Assembly (NCBI GenBank): GCA_964615775.1
Contig: CAZTQB010000008.1
Span: forward strand, 1-36,309
Source: JALHOM01 sp964615775
GTDB taxonomy: Bacteria > Patescibacteriota > Saccharimonadia > Saccharimonadales > 2-12-FULL-41-12
Direction of reading: 5' to 3'
Length of the DNA: 36,309 bases
Positions 8,347 to 15,954 of this stretch are shown here, piece by piece. Numbering within the stretch: position 1 is the first letter of the stretch; each line of letters begins with the position of its first letter. The position numbers and the translations under genes are program-made. The notes below the pieces were generated by a model. That model had not been told where the DNA came from. It saw nothing but the letters and a program-made list of their open reading frames with translations, and searched no databases.

Positions 8347-9157
8347 TATCTGATTGTTTTATAAGCTCGTAACAGCCATAGATAACAGCTTCTTCGGGAT
8401 GTTTGGCCTGCACAATTGGACAGAGAGTTATAAAATCAGGCTTAATAGTATTGATTGCCTCTAGAAGATATTTTTTAAACTTTAGATAGTGGCTACCTAC
8501 GCCTCCACCAATCACAACTAGGTCAGGGCTAAAGCAGATGATAGCATTTATAAAGCCAGGAGCTAAATTTTTACAGTATTCTGTCCAGGAAGTTTCGTCT
8601 TCAAGCTCAGAGGCTCGTTTGCCGTAGGTGCTAGTTAGGTAGCTTCCGGCGGCAAAATCTTCCCACTGCGTATAATGGCCATTGTGTTCGAAAATCCAAT
8701 GGCCAATCTCGGAATTAATAGTATCTTTGTCCAGAACGCCATCGACTATTAGTGCAGATCCAATACCGGTACTGATAGTTATATATAAAACTTTTTTATT
8801 GATGTTTTCTGGTTCATTGGACTCCGATAAACCTGCTAATTTTGAATCGTTTTCTATCAAAAATGGACAATTAAATATTTTTGACAAATCAACAGATATG
8901 GCGGTATTAGTCCAGCCAAGTTTTTTGTCTGAAATTATTTTGCCTCCTGGCCGATCGATTATGCCACGTGTGCCAATCGCACCTTTTTCAATTTTGTATT
9001 CCGACCTTATTTCTTCGTAGACTTTAGCTACTTCTTCTAAAAACTTTGTATACTCTTTTGGCGTCTCAAACTTCCATTGTTTGATAATCTCTTTTTTTTG
9101 CGAGGCGAAAACTGAGATTAAGGTTTTTGTACCTCCTAAGTCTATACATACATACAT
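8339..9157 (-). CDS. ROK-family sugar kinase (glucokinase-like)
   Basis: 272 aa. The actin-like ATPase phosphate-1 motif is at the N-terminus (CIDLGGTKT). The middle holds IENDSKLAGLSE, matching the ROK END-A-A segment with the catalytic Asp, then ITISTGIGSALIVDG (phosphate 2), SEIGHW (the ROK E-x-G-H), and near the end DLVVIGGGVG (adenosine loop). The cysteine-rich zinc motif usual after GH in many ROK kinases is missing (HWIFEHNG instead), so substrate specificity cannot be read. Probable reaction: ATP-dependent phosphorylation of a hexose in the cytoplasm. A TGC-TAAGAT box ends 7 nt before the ATG with no SD, suggesting a leaderless message. Divergent from rpsA. Confidence 0.85.
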   Translation of the reverse strand: MYVCIDLGGTKTLISVFASQKKEIIKQWKFETPKEYTKFLEEVAKVYEEIRSEYKIEKGAIGTRGIIDRPGGKIISDKKLGWTNTAISVDLSKIFNCPFLIENDSKLAGLSESNEPENINKKVLYITISTGIGSALIVDGVLDKDTINSEIGHWIFEHNGHYTQWEDFAAGSYLTSTYGKRASELEDETSWTEYCKNLAPGFINAIICFSPDLVVIGGGVGSHYLKFKKYLLEAINTIKPDFITLCPIVQAKHPEEAVIYGCYELIKQSDNG

Positions 9158-9214
9158 AGCTAATATCTTAGCATGGGCTATTTATTAGCACGAATGGATT
9201 TTAAATCCTAAAAC

Positions 9215-9243
9215 TTTACTTATAGAGGTAAAACAGATATAAT
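9215..9243 (+). promoter_or_regulatory. promoter of the rpsA-infB operon
   Basis: TTTACT (9215-9220), 17-nt spacer, consensus TATAAT (9238-9243), about 70 nt before the rpsA start. Confidence 0.75.
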
Positions 9244-9292
9244 AGTTGATAAGTCTGAACGGGTAATCAACTTACGAGTTGCCGCAGAATTT

Positions 9293-9299
9293 AAGGAGG
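9293..9299 (+). promoter_or_regulatory. ribosome binding site deciding the rpsA start
   Basis: AAGGAGG lies 11 nt before ATG 9311 and only 1 nt before an out-of-frame ATG at 9301, so 9311 is the start. Confidence 0.7.
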
Positions 9300-9310
9300 C
9301 ATGAATAAAC

Positions 9311-10387
9311 ATGTCAAAAACTATAACTATGGACGAGCTACTTGCTGGTAGCGATATCCAAAATATTAAATCTGGAGATGTGGTCGATGGAACGATTACG
9401 TCTGTTAAGAAACATGAAGTCTGGGTAGATCTTGGACCTTACGGTGTGGGCGTTATTATGAGACGCGAGATTGGCCATGGTCAAAAATTAGAGGTTGGAC
9501 AGACCGTTAGTACCAGTGTGGTTGATTCAGAAATGGAAGAGGGCTACGCTCTGCTTTCTATGCGTCGAGTTGCCAAAGATCGAGGTTGGGACGAGCTACA
9601 AAGAATCTTCGAGGCTGGTGAGACCATTGAAATTAATCCATACGATGCTAACAGAGGTGGACTATTAGTTGAATTAGAAGGAATACGAGGCTTTTTGCCA
9701 GTTTCTCAGCTAGCTGCTGGTCACTACCCAAGAGTATCGGCTGCTGATAAGGACGAAATTTTACAAAAACTAAATGCCCTAACCAAAAAATCTATAAAAG
9801 TTAGAATTTTAGATGTTAGTCGCAAAGATAATAAACTAATTTTTTCAGAAAAAGAGGCCGTTAAAGAAGATACTCAAGAGCTATTCGCCAAGCTTAAAGT
9901 GGGCGATAAAGTTAATGGCTTAGTAACTGGCGTGATTGATTTTGGTGTGTTCGTAAACGTCGAAGGTATCGAAGGCTTGATTCACATTTCTGAGATTTCT
10001 TGGGAGCGAGTTGAGAACCCACGGGATTACATCAAAGTTGGCGAAGAAGTAGAAGCTAAAATTATAGCCATCGACAAAGATCGTCTAAGCTTAAGTTTGA
10101 AACAAATGAAAGAAGATCCATGGCTCGAAGAGGTTAAAGCTTTTGAAGTAGGTAAGTTTGTAGAAGGTCGTGTAACTCGTATTACTCCTTTTGGTGCATT
10201 TGTGCAGCTTAGTCCAAGTGTAGAGGCTCTGGTTCATGTTTCAGAGATGGGTGAGAGCGAATCAGCTGCTGATCCAGAAAAAGTTTTCCAGCTAAATGAG
10301 AAAAAAGAGTTTAAGGTTATTGATATTGATACTGAAGCAAGGAAAATTGCCTTAAGCTTGAAAGATTCTAAATCTAAGAAAAAGTAA
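9311..10387 (+). CDS. rpsA: 30S ribosomal protein S1 (four S1 domains)
   Basis: 358 aa with four OB-fold S1 RNA-binding domains at about residues 20-87, 105-180, 195-265 and 280-352. Domains 3 and 4 carry the clearest signatures (VIDFGVFVNVEGIEGLIHIS and ITPFGAFVQLSPSVEALVH); domain 1 is the more diverged, ribosome-anchoring type. E. coli S1 has six domains, and four is usual for Gram-positives and CPR. Role: binds mRNA on the 30S subunit and helps start translation of messages with weak ribosome binding sites, relevant here since many genes lack an SD. First gene of a run with infB and two lineage-type genes, 30 nt apart from infB. Ends in a Lys-rich tail. Confidence 0.93.
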   Translation: MSKTITMDELLAGSDIQNIKSGDVVDGTITSVKKHEVWVDLGPYGVGVIMRREIGHGQKLEVGQTVSTSVVDSEMEEGYALLSMRRVAKDRGWDELQRIFEAGETIEINPYDANRGGLLVELEGIRGFLPVSQLAAGHYPRVSAADKDEILQKLNALTKKSIKVRILDVSRKDNKLIFSEKEAVKEDTQELFAKLKVGDKVNGLVTGVIDFGVFVNVEGIEGLIHISEISWERVENPRDYIKVGEEVEAKIIAIDKDRLSLSLKQMKEDPWLEEVKAFEVGKFVEGRVTRITPFGAFVQLSPSVEALVHVSEMGESESAADPEKVFQLNEKKEFKVIDIDTEARKIALSLKDSKSKKK

Positions 10388-10417
10388 CACACTGTTAACA
10401 GGTGAGGAAGGACCAAT

Positions 10418-12175
10418 GTGTCTAGAACAATTAGCATCGAAGACGGAATAACGGTTGGCAGCCTTGCCGACAGTTTAGATATACCTGTAAGTAAGCTAAT
10501 AGGCGAGTTATTCAAAAATGGCATCATGGCTACCGTTAATGAGAGAATTGATTATGACACTGCTTCGATAATTGTTGAAGAATTAGATCTAAGTGATGTA
10601 ACGCTCGAGAAAAAGACTTCCGAAATTCAGCCGCCAAAACCAAAGCTAAAAAATACTACAGGCGATAGTAGACCACCAGTGGTGGCAGTTATGGGGCATG
10701 TTGATCATGGTAAAACTTCGTTGCTTGATGCAATTTGTGGCACTAAGGTTGCTAGAGGTGAAGCTGGTGGTATAACTCAACACATTTCTGCTTATCAGGT
10801 TAAGAAAAATGATCGTTTAATCACATTTCTAGACACACCTGGTCATGAAGCTTTTGCGGCAATCCGTGAACATGGGGCTCATTTAACAGACTTGGTCGTA
10901 ATAGTAGTGGCGGCCGATGACGGCATAAAGCCTCAAACTGTAGAAGCTATACGTTTTGCTAATAAAGCTGGAGTAAAAATACTAGTAGCTATCAATAAAA
11001 TGGACAAAGAAGGAGCTGACCCTAACCGAGTGAAGCAGCAACTAGCTGAAAATGAGCTGTTAGTTGAAGATTGGGGTGGTGATATCATTGCTGTAGAAGT
11101 GTCGGCTAAAGAAAGTACAAATATCGACAAATTGCTGGATATGATTCTTCTAGTTTCAGATGTAGAGGAATTAAAAGCCGATAAAAACGTACCAGCAAGA
11201 GGCTTGATAATTGAAGCTCATATGGAGAAAGGTAGAGGAGCTGAGGCTATTGCTTTAGTAGACTCTGGTACACTGAGAAAAGGTGATTATGTGGTGGCTA
11301 ATGCAACCTATGCAAAACTTCGTAACCTAGAAACTACAGATGGTAGGCCGACTAACGAGGCTACACCGTCTACCCCGGTAGTGATTACTGGGTTTAAAGC
11401 TTTGCCAGAGTTTGGAGATGAGTTTGAGGTAGTAGCAACCGAGAAAGAAGCTCGTGATTTGGCTAATAAAAATAGCTTAGAAAACAAGGTTAATGCCAAG
11501 AGTAATAATATTAGTGGAACTGAACTAATTCGGATTATAAATCGCAAAAGTGAACTCAAAGAACTAAATATTGTTATTAAAGCTGACGTTCAAGGCTCTT
11601 TAACATCTGTTATCGACAGCCTAAAAGCCCTTGATACCGAAGAGGTGGCAGTAAGATTGGTTGGTTCAGGTGTTGGAGCCGTTACAGAGAATGATTTACA
11701 TTTAGCCCAATCAAGTAGGGCAATAATTTATGGCTTTAACGTTGATAATCCTCGTGGTATTAAGCAGCTAGCTTCGCGTGATAAAGTAGTTATTCGCTTA
11801 TATAAAATCATCTACGAACTCATAGATGATGTAAGATTAGAACTCGAAAAGCTGTTACCGCCAAAAGTTGTTAAGACTGATTTAGGCAGATTAATTGTTC
11901 GAGGTGTTTTTAAAATTACCAAAAATGAGGTTATCTGTGGGGGTGAGGTTACAAAAGGCAAATTAGCTGTACCATCTTTAGCTACTATATTAAGGGACGG
12001 TGAAGAAATTGCTATGGTAGAGATTATTAGTCTAAAAAGAGGTCCTCAGGAGGCAAAAGAGGTTCAAAGTGGTGAAATGTGTGGACTTAGTTTCAAATCT
12101 GAGTCCCGCGTAGACTTAAAAGAAGGCGACGTAATAGAAGTCTTTACTCAAGAGGTGATCAAGAGAACTCTATAG
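10418..12175 (+). CDS. infB: translation initiation factor IF-2 (short form)
   Basis: 585 aa, GTP-dependent factor that places fMet-tRNA on the 30S subunit and promotes subunit joining. A short IF2N-like segment (about residues 5-60) leads directly into the G domain: G1 GHVDHGKT (93-100), G3 DTPGH (139-143), G4 NKMD (193-196). Domains II, III and C2 follow (GRGAEAIALVDSG, VIKADVQGS, and MCGLSF near the end). The long Ala/Lys-rich N-terminal region of E. coli IF-2 is absent. The start is GTG 10418, preceded by GGAAGGA; an ATG two nt earlier is out of frame and closes quickly. The ribosome binding site of the next gene overlaps its stop. No nusA or rbfA neighbour, unlike most bacteria. Confidence 0.97.
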   Translation: MSRTISIEDGITVGSLADSLDIPVSKLIGELFKNGIMATVNERIDYDTASIIVEELDLSDVTLEKKTSEIQPPKPKLKNTTGDSRPPVVAVMGHVDHGKTSLLDAICGTKVARGEAGGITQHISAYQVKKNDRLITFLDTPGHEAFAAIREHGAHLTDLVVIVVAADDGIKPQTVEAIRFANKAGVKILVAINKMDKEGADPNRVKQQLAENELLVEDWGGDIIAVEVSAKESTNIDKLLDMILLVSDVEELKADKNVPARGLIIEAHMEKGRGAEAIALVDSGTLRKGDYVVANATYAKLRNLETTDGRPTNEATPSTPVVITGFKALPEFGDEFEVVATEKEARDLANKNSLENKVNAKSNNISGTELIRIINRKSELKELNIVIKADVQGSLTSVIDSLKALDTEEVAVRLVGSGVGAVTENDLHLAQSSRAIIYGFNVDNPRGIKQLASRDKVVIRLYKIIYELIDDVRLELEKLLPPKVVKTDLGRLIVRGVFKITKNEVICGGEVTKGKLAVPSLATILRDGEEIAMVEIISLKRGPQEAKEVQSGEMCGLSFKSESRVDLKEGDVIEVFTQEVIKRTL

Positions 12176-12183
12176 GAGATCAT

Positions 12184-13956
12184 ATGCCCAAAAATCCCAA
12201 TGGTTTTAGCCGGAATCTAGAAGACAATCAAGACGAAGATGATAAGTCTAAGCTAGAAGAAGCCAAGTCATCTGAAGATGATGATGAAGAAGATGAAAAA
12301 CCGACTATTTCTTTAACAAGTATTTTTAATAGTAGTGCTAAAAAAGGTGAGAGTTTTTTTACTTCGATTTTTAAGGAAGACAAGCCTACTGAAACGTCAA
12401 ATGATGTAAAAAATGAAAAAACCAATGTTGCAAAACAGGCAATCGAGCATCAATCAGAAACTGAAGCCACTGAAGAAGGAGCTAGCTCTGATTATGTCAA
12501 CGAGTTGTCCAATGAATCGTCTTATCAAGGAGTTAAACTAGGGGAAGTTAGTTTAGAACAGGACGATGTATCTAGCATTGAAGAAGAGTCCGTAGATGCT
12601 TCGAACCCAGAACCTGAAGCTGTCAGCCAACCAGCAATTGAATTATCCGAAGAAGTAGAGTTGTCTAAACCTACAGAGGAAGCGGCCAATGTAGAGGTTG
12701 ATCAGCCTGTTATAGCAGAATTAGAGCCAGAATTGATTAGTAGTTTACCGGAGACCAATGAAGCAATAAAAGCCGAAGAAGTAGAGTTACCCAAAACACA
12801 AGACTCGCCAGAAGCTAATGATATTGAAGAGCCTGTCATTAAGCCTTTAGGGCAAGAATTGCCTAGTTTTTCAGCTCTCAAACAAAAAGAGAAGGTGGAG
12901 GATAACTCTCGATCCTACCCACCTCCTCCTGTGCCGCCACCGTTCGGTGCAGCACATAATACACATAACAATAATGTAGCTAGTTTTATGCCAAATAACT
13001 ACAATTTTCAACCAAGTAATCCCAGTAAGCCAGCCGAGAAAACAGTTGAGAGAGTTTCAGGTGGAGGAGCTTTGTTGGCATTCTTGGGTGCTGACTTATT
13101 GAGTCGGCGGCGAGATCGTAAGATAAAACGTGAGTTAGGAACGGAAGTTAATACGATAAGAGAACGGATAGACCATTTGGGTAATCCGCAGCTAAGTAAA
13201 ACTGAAACTATAAACAGGTTAGAAAAGAAACAATCTAGTAAATTAGGTGGTGTTTACAGGAAGACTTCTGAACAGATCAGAAAAGAAGCAGCTCTAAATA
13301 TTAAACAAGAAGTTAAAGACTCTTTGCATGATGAGCAGATAACTTCAGTGGCAAATAAGACTACTCTTAATGCAGAAAGATCAACTAAGCCAGAAATTGT
13401 CTCAGAGACTGAAGGTGCTTTAAGAAGAGAAGCTAGTAGCATTGGTGAGATTTTGGCGGTTCCTGCTTTTATTGCCGATAAGATAAAAGACAAACAGATT
13501 GACAATCGGACTAATCGTGCAGAGTTTTATAAAAGACAAGATGAGACAAAACAACCAATGCCTAGTTTAGAACAACAGGCTGACAGAGATAGGAGTGCTG
13601 CAAAATATAGTCGCAAGGCTGAAGTAGCGGTAACTATGAAAGACGATTTTGATAAAAGTAAACAACTGCTTGAGACGAAATCTTACGAAGTAATTAGTCA
13701 AAAGGACCAACAATTTCGAGATGTGATTGGCGACAGTCGTTCTAATGCATCTAGCGATATTTCGCAAGCGAGTTCGACAACAACAGCACGTGTTGATAGA
13801 GACGAGTTGATAGACCAGCATGTAGCCAAGACTCAAAGTGCTTTGCCGGTTTCAAATACTGATAAAATGAATTATACTCAGCCAATTTTATTTGGTATGG
13901 CTATGGCAATTTTTATCTTGATTCTTGGACTGATTGCATACTTGCTACTTAGGTAG
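12184..13956 (+). CDS. large acidic tail-anchored membrane protein, unknown function
   Basis: 590 aa, no family recognised. Residues 1-240 are strongly acidic and Ser/Glu-rich, likely disordered (DDDEEDEKPTISLTSIF, repeated Glu-Pro segments). A proline patch follows (YPPPPVPPPFG, about 243-254), then a short hydrophobic Gly/Ala/Leu segment at about 291-305 (GGGALLAFLGADLLS) ending in a basic RRRDRKIKRE. The C-terminal half is charged and helical with coiled-coil character. One strong transmembrane segment lies at the extreme C-terminus (about 567-589, FGMAMAIFILILGLIAYLLL). The layout suggests a tail-anchored cytoplasmic protein. AGGAG overlaps the infB stop and the gap is only 8 nt, so it is translationally coupled to infB. 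The acidic part may make it behave as a scaffold; that is inference. Confidence 0.75.
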   Translation: MPKNPNGFSRNLEDNQDEDDKSKLEEAKSSEDDDEEDEKPTISLTSIFNSSAKKGESFFTSIFKEDKPTETSNDVKNEKTNVAKQAIEHQSETEATEEGASSDYVNELSNESSYQGVKLGEVSLEQDDVSSIEEESVDASNPEPEAVSQPAIELSEEVELSKPTEEAANVEVDQPVIAELEPELISSLPETNEAIKAEEVELPKTQDSPEANDIEEPVIKPLGQELPSFSALKQKEKVEDNSRSYPPPPVPPPFGAAHNTHNNNVASFMPNNYNFQPSNPSKPAEKTVERVSGGGALLAFLGADLLSRRRDRKIKRELGTEVNTIRERIDHLGNPQLSKTETINRLEKKQSSKLGGVYRKTSEQIRKEAALNIKQEVKDSLHDEQITSVANKTTLNAERSTKPEIVSETEGALRREASSIGEILAVPAFIADKIKDKQIDNRTNRAEFYKRQDETKQPMPSLEQQADRDRSAAKYSRKAEVAVTMKDDFDKSKQLLETKSYEVISQKDQQFRDVIGDSRSNASSDISQASSTTTARVDRDELIDQHVAKTQSALPVSNTDKMNYTQPILFGMAMAIFILILGLIAYLLLR

Positions 13957-13976
13957 TGAATTTTGGGAAAAAGAGA

Positions 13977-13985
13977 TGTTATAAT
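13977..13985 (+). promoter_or_regulatory. extended -10 promoter
   Basis: TGT followed by TATAAT (13980-13985); no clear -35. It begins 20 nt after the preceding stop and 24 nt before the ATG at 14009. Confidence 0.55.
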
Positions 13986-14008
13986 AAAACGTATTAGGAG
14001 TAAGATTT

Positions 14009-14473
14009 ATGTTACAGATAGATGATAAATTTTTAGAAGAGTTGGGCTTGGGTTCATTACCTCAGGAAGAGAAGGATAAGCTAAAGGCTCATATTTACGA
14101 AACACTAGAAATGCGAGTTGGCACAAAGCTGGCTAGTGGTATGAGTGATGCTCAGCTAACAGAATTTGAAGGTTTTACAACTGGAGATGTATCACTTGCT
14201 GAAGGATATTTAGATAGAATTTTTCCAAATTGGCGTCAGGATCCTGCTTATTTAAAATCATTAGAAAGTGAAAAAAGCTATACCCAGAGCAGGAATTTGC
14301 CATCTAATCCCGATGCTGTTACTGCAGAGTATGCAGCATTAAAGTGGCTAGAGACTAACTTTCCTGATTATAAAAAGGTTGTTAGTGAAGAACTTGAAGG
14401 CTTGAAAAACGAAATTAAGCAAGTAGCTCCACAAATAGTTTCCGAAATCAACAACAGTAACCAAAGTAGCTAA
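14009..14473 (+). CDS. small CPR-type protein (DUF5663-like)
   Basis: 154 aa, acidic, soluble, no membrane segment. The N-terminus (FLEELGLGSLPQEEKDKLKAHIYETLEMRVG) matches, from memory, a short helical family widespread in CPR genomes and named DUF5663. The family name is recall, not a search. The C-terminal third is amphipathic helix (LETNFPDYKKVVSEELEGL). Function unknown. AGGAG lies 8 nt before the ATG. It follows the acidic membrane protein and has its own extended -10 box. Its terminator lies inside the convergent fmt gene. Confidence 0.7.
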   Translation: MLQIDDKFLEELGLGSLPQEEKDKLKAHIYETLEMRVGTKLASGMSDAQLTEFEGFTTGDVSLAEGYLDRIFPNWRQDPAYLKSLESEKSYTQSRNLPSNPDAVTAEYAALKWLETNFPDYKKVVSEELEGLKNEIKQVAPQIVSEINNSNQSS

Positions 14474-14490
14474 TATTTAAACACTAAACT

Positions 14491-15357
14491 TTATATTTTG
14501 TAGCCAGCTAGAAATGCCGAAACAGGCATTTCTTTTTTTCCAGCCGGCTGCAAAGTAGTAATACTTAGTGCGTCTTGACCGCAGAATATAATTAAACTAT
14601 TTTTTGTTGAGCGGTATTCACCAGCGTTACCTTGGCTATTCAGAACTTCGGCTTGTCTGACTATAACTTCTATATTATTAATTTTGGTGTATGATTTAGG
14701 CCACGTATAGTAAGCCCTGATTTCTCTTTCAATCTCAGCCGCTGGTTTATGCCAGTCTATCTTTCCATCTATCTTCTGTAGTTTTCTAGAGTAGGTAGCT
14801 CTATCTGCGTGAGGCTGATTACGTGGTTTTATATCATCTTTGATATATTTTGATATATTATCTTTTAGTAAATTATCACTTAAATTAATCAATATATCAG
14901 TTAAGGTATTAATATTAGCTTTTTCTGGTATTTTGATACTTTTTTGAACTAAAATTTTACCAGTATCCATACCTTCGTCTATCAGCATTAAAGATACTCC
15001 ACTTGATTGTTGACCAGATAAAATTGCAAAAGAGATTGGGTCAGCTCCTCGCCACTGAGGCAAAAGGCTAAAATGACTGTTAATAATACCCTTAGGGAAG
15101 TAGTTGATTACTTGAGAACTAACGATTATTCCAAAATCTATCAATACAGCAATTTTAGAGCGAAATTTGGTTGATTGAATTAAATTATCTAAATCATGTT
15201 TGTTAGTAACCGTGTAAATAGGTATGTTTGAAAAATGTTTTTTAAAATCATCTTCAGTTGAAGGTTTAGTAATTATTGCTTCAATTTCTTGATGACGACT
15301 AAGTAGATGCAGACTTTTTAAGGCTACCGGTCCACTACCGAGAAAGACTAACTCCAT
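14491..15357 (-). CDS. fmt: methionyl-tRNA formyltransferase
   Basis: 288 aa. Transfers a formyl group from 10-formyl-tetrahydrofolate to Met-tRNA for initiation. The N-terminal Rossmann-like domain begins MELVFLGSGPVALKSL. The folate site and catalytic triad are visible: N and H of INSHFSLLPQWRGADP, and D of DEGMDTG. The C-terminal OB-like domain includes TYSRKLQKIDGKIDW and AYYTWPKSYT. It is slightly shorter than the E. coli enzyme (about 315 aa). The start overlaps the end of def by 10 nt, so def-fmt is an operon, a classical pairing of enzymes that add and remove the formyl group. Its 3' end doubles as the terminator of the convergent gene. Confidence 0.94.
   Translation of the reverse strand: MELVFLGSGPVALKSLHLLSRHQEIEAIITKPSTEDDFKKHFSNIPIYTVTNKHDLDNLIQSTKFRSKIAVLIDFGIIVSSQVINYFPKGIINSHFSLLPQWRGADPISFAILSGQQSSGVSLMLIDEGMDTGKILVQKSIKIPEKANINTLTDILINLSDNLLKDNISKYIKDDIKPRNQPHADRATYSRKLQKIDGKIDWHKPAAEIEREIRAYYTWPKSYTKINNIEVIVRQAEVLNSQGNAGEYRSTKNSLIIFCGQDALSITTLQPAGKKEMPVSAFLAGYKI
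14510..14539 (+). terminator. plus-strand terminator embedded in the 3' end of fmt
   Basis: Perfect 9-bp stem AGAAATGCC (14510-14518) / GGCATTTCT (14525-14533) with a GAAACA loop, followed by seven T. It serves the plus-strand gene ending at 14473 while also encoding residues near the fmt C-terminus. On the minus strand no U-run follows the hairpin. Confidence 0.85.
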
Positions 15358-15923
15358 AATTTTTTGTTACCTTTAATGTCTTTGTTGTGGTCTAAGGGGT
15401 TAAGTTTGCCGTCATTATCGAGCTGAAAAAAACCGTCTTTTTTATCTTTAATATGGTCTATAAATACAACGCCATTAGTGTGGTCAATCTCGTGCTGTAG
15501 TACTCTAGCCAAGAAACCCTCAACTTTTATATTTATCTCATCGCCATTTATGTCTTGAGCTTTAATTCGCACTTTTGTGTGTCTTGGCACAAGTCCATAG
15601 ATCTCTTTTATACTCAAGCAGCCTTCGTAATCTTCTTCAATTTTGCCTTCCAGTTTTGTTATCTTAGGATTAATTAGTACTTTAAATGTTTTATCAGATT
15701 TATCTTCAAAATTATTGCGGATCACTACAACTCTTCGTAGATCATTTATCTGTGCAGCCGCCAAAGCAACGCCTAATTCATGTTCTCTTGAAGCTTCCCA
15801 GTCTAGAGTAGTTTCTTCCATCTTTTTTACAAGGTCAATAACAGATTTATCGATTATATGTATTTTGCTGGATTTTTTACGCAAGTTTTGATGAGGCAAA
15901 GTTATCAAGGGTAGCTTAATCAT
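15348..15923 (-). CDS. def: peptide deformylase
   Basis: 191 aa. Removes the N-formyl group from nascent proteins. All three family motifs are present: motif 1 GVALAAAQI (51-59, in place of GxGLAAxQ), motif 2 EGCLS with metal ligand C102, and motif 3 HEIDH (144-148) with both His ligands and catalytic Glu. The Lys/Asp-rich C-terminus extends past the core. Between priA and fmt in a minus-strand operon; 31 nt separate it from priA. There is no SD, but a TATACT box on the minus strand ends 6 nt before the ATG, so a leaderless transcript from an internal promoter is possible. The second G of motif 1 is replaced by A, a mild change. Confidence 0.94.
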   Translation of the reverse strand: MIKLPLITLPHQNLRKKSSKIHIIDKSVIDLVKKMEETTLDWEASREHELGVALAAAQINDLRRVVVIRNNFEDKSDKTFKVLINPKITKLEGKIEEDYEGCLSIKEIYGLVPRHTKVRIKAQDINGDEINIKVEGFLARVLQHEIDHTNGVVFIDHIKDKKDGFFQLDNDGKLNPLDHNKDIKGNKKLWS

Positions 15924-15954
15924 GTAGCCAGTATAACTTATTAGCTAAATAATT

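Noticed and set aside
9301..9303. ATG at 9301 before rpsA, and ATG at 10416 before infB.
   Set aside because: Both are out of frame with the conserved protein and close after a few codons.
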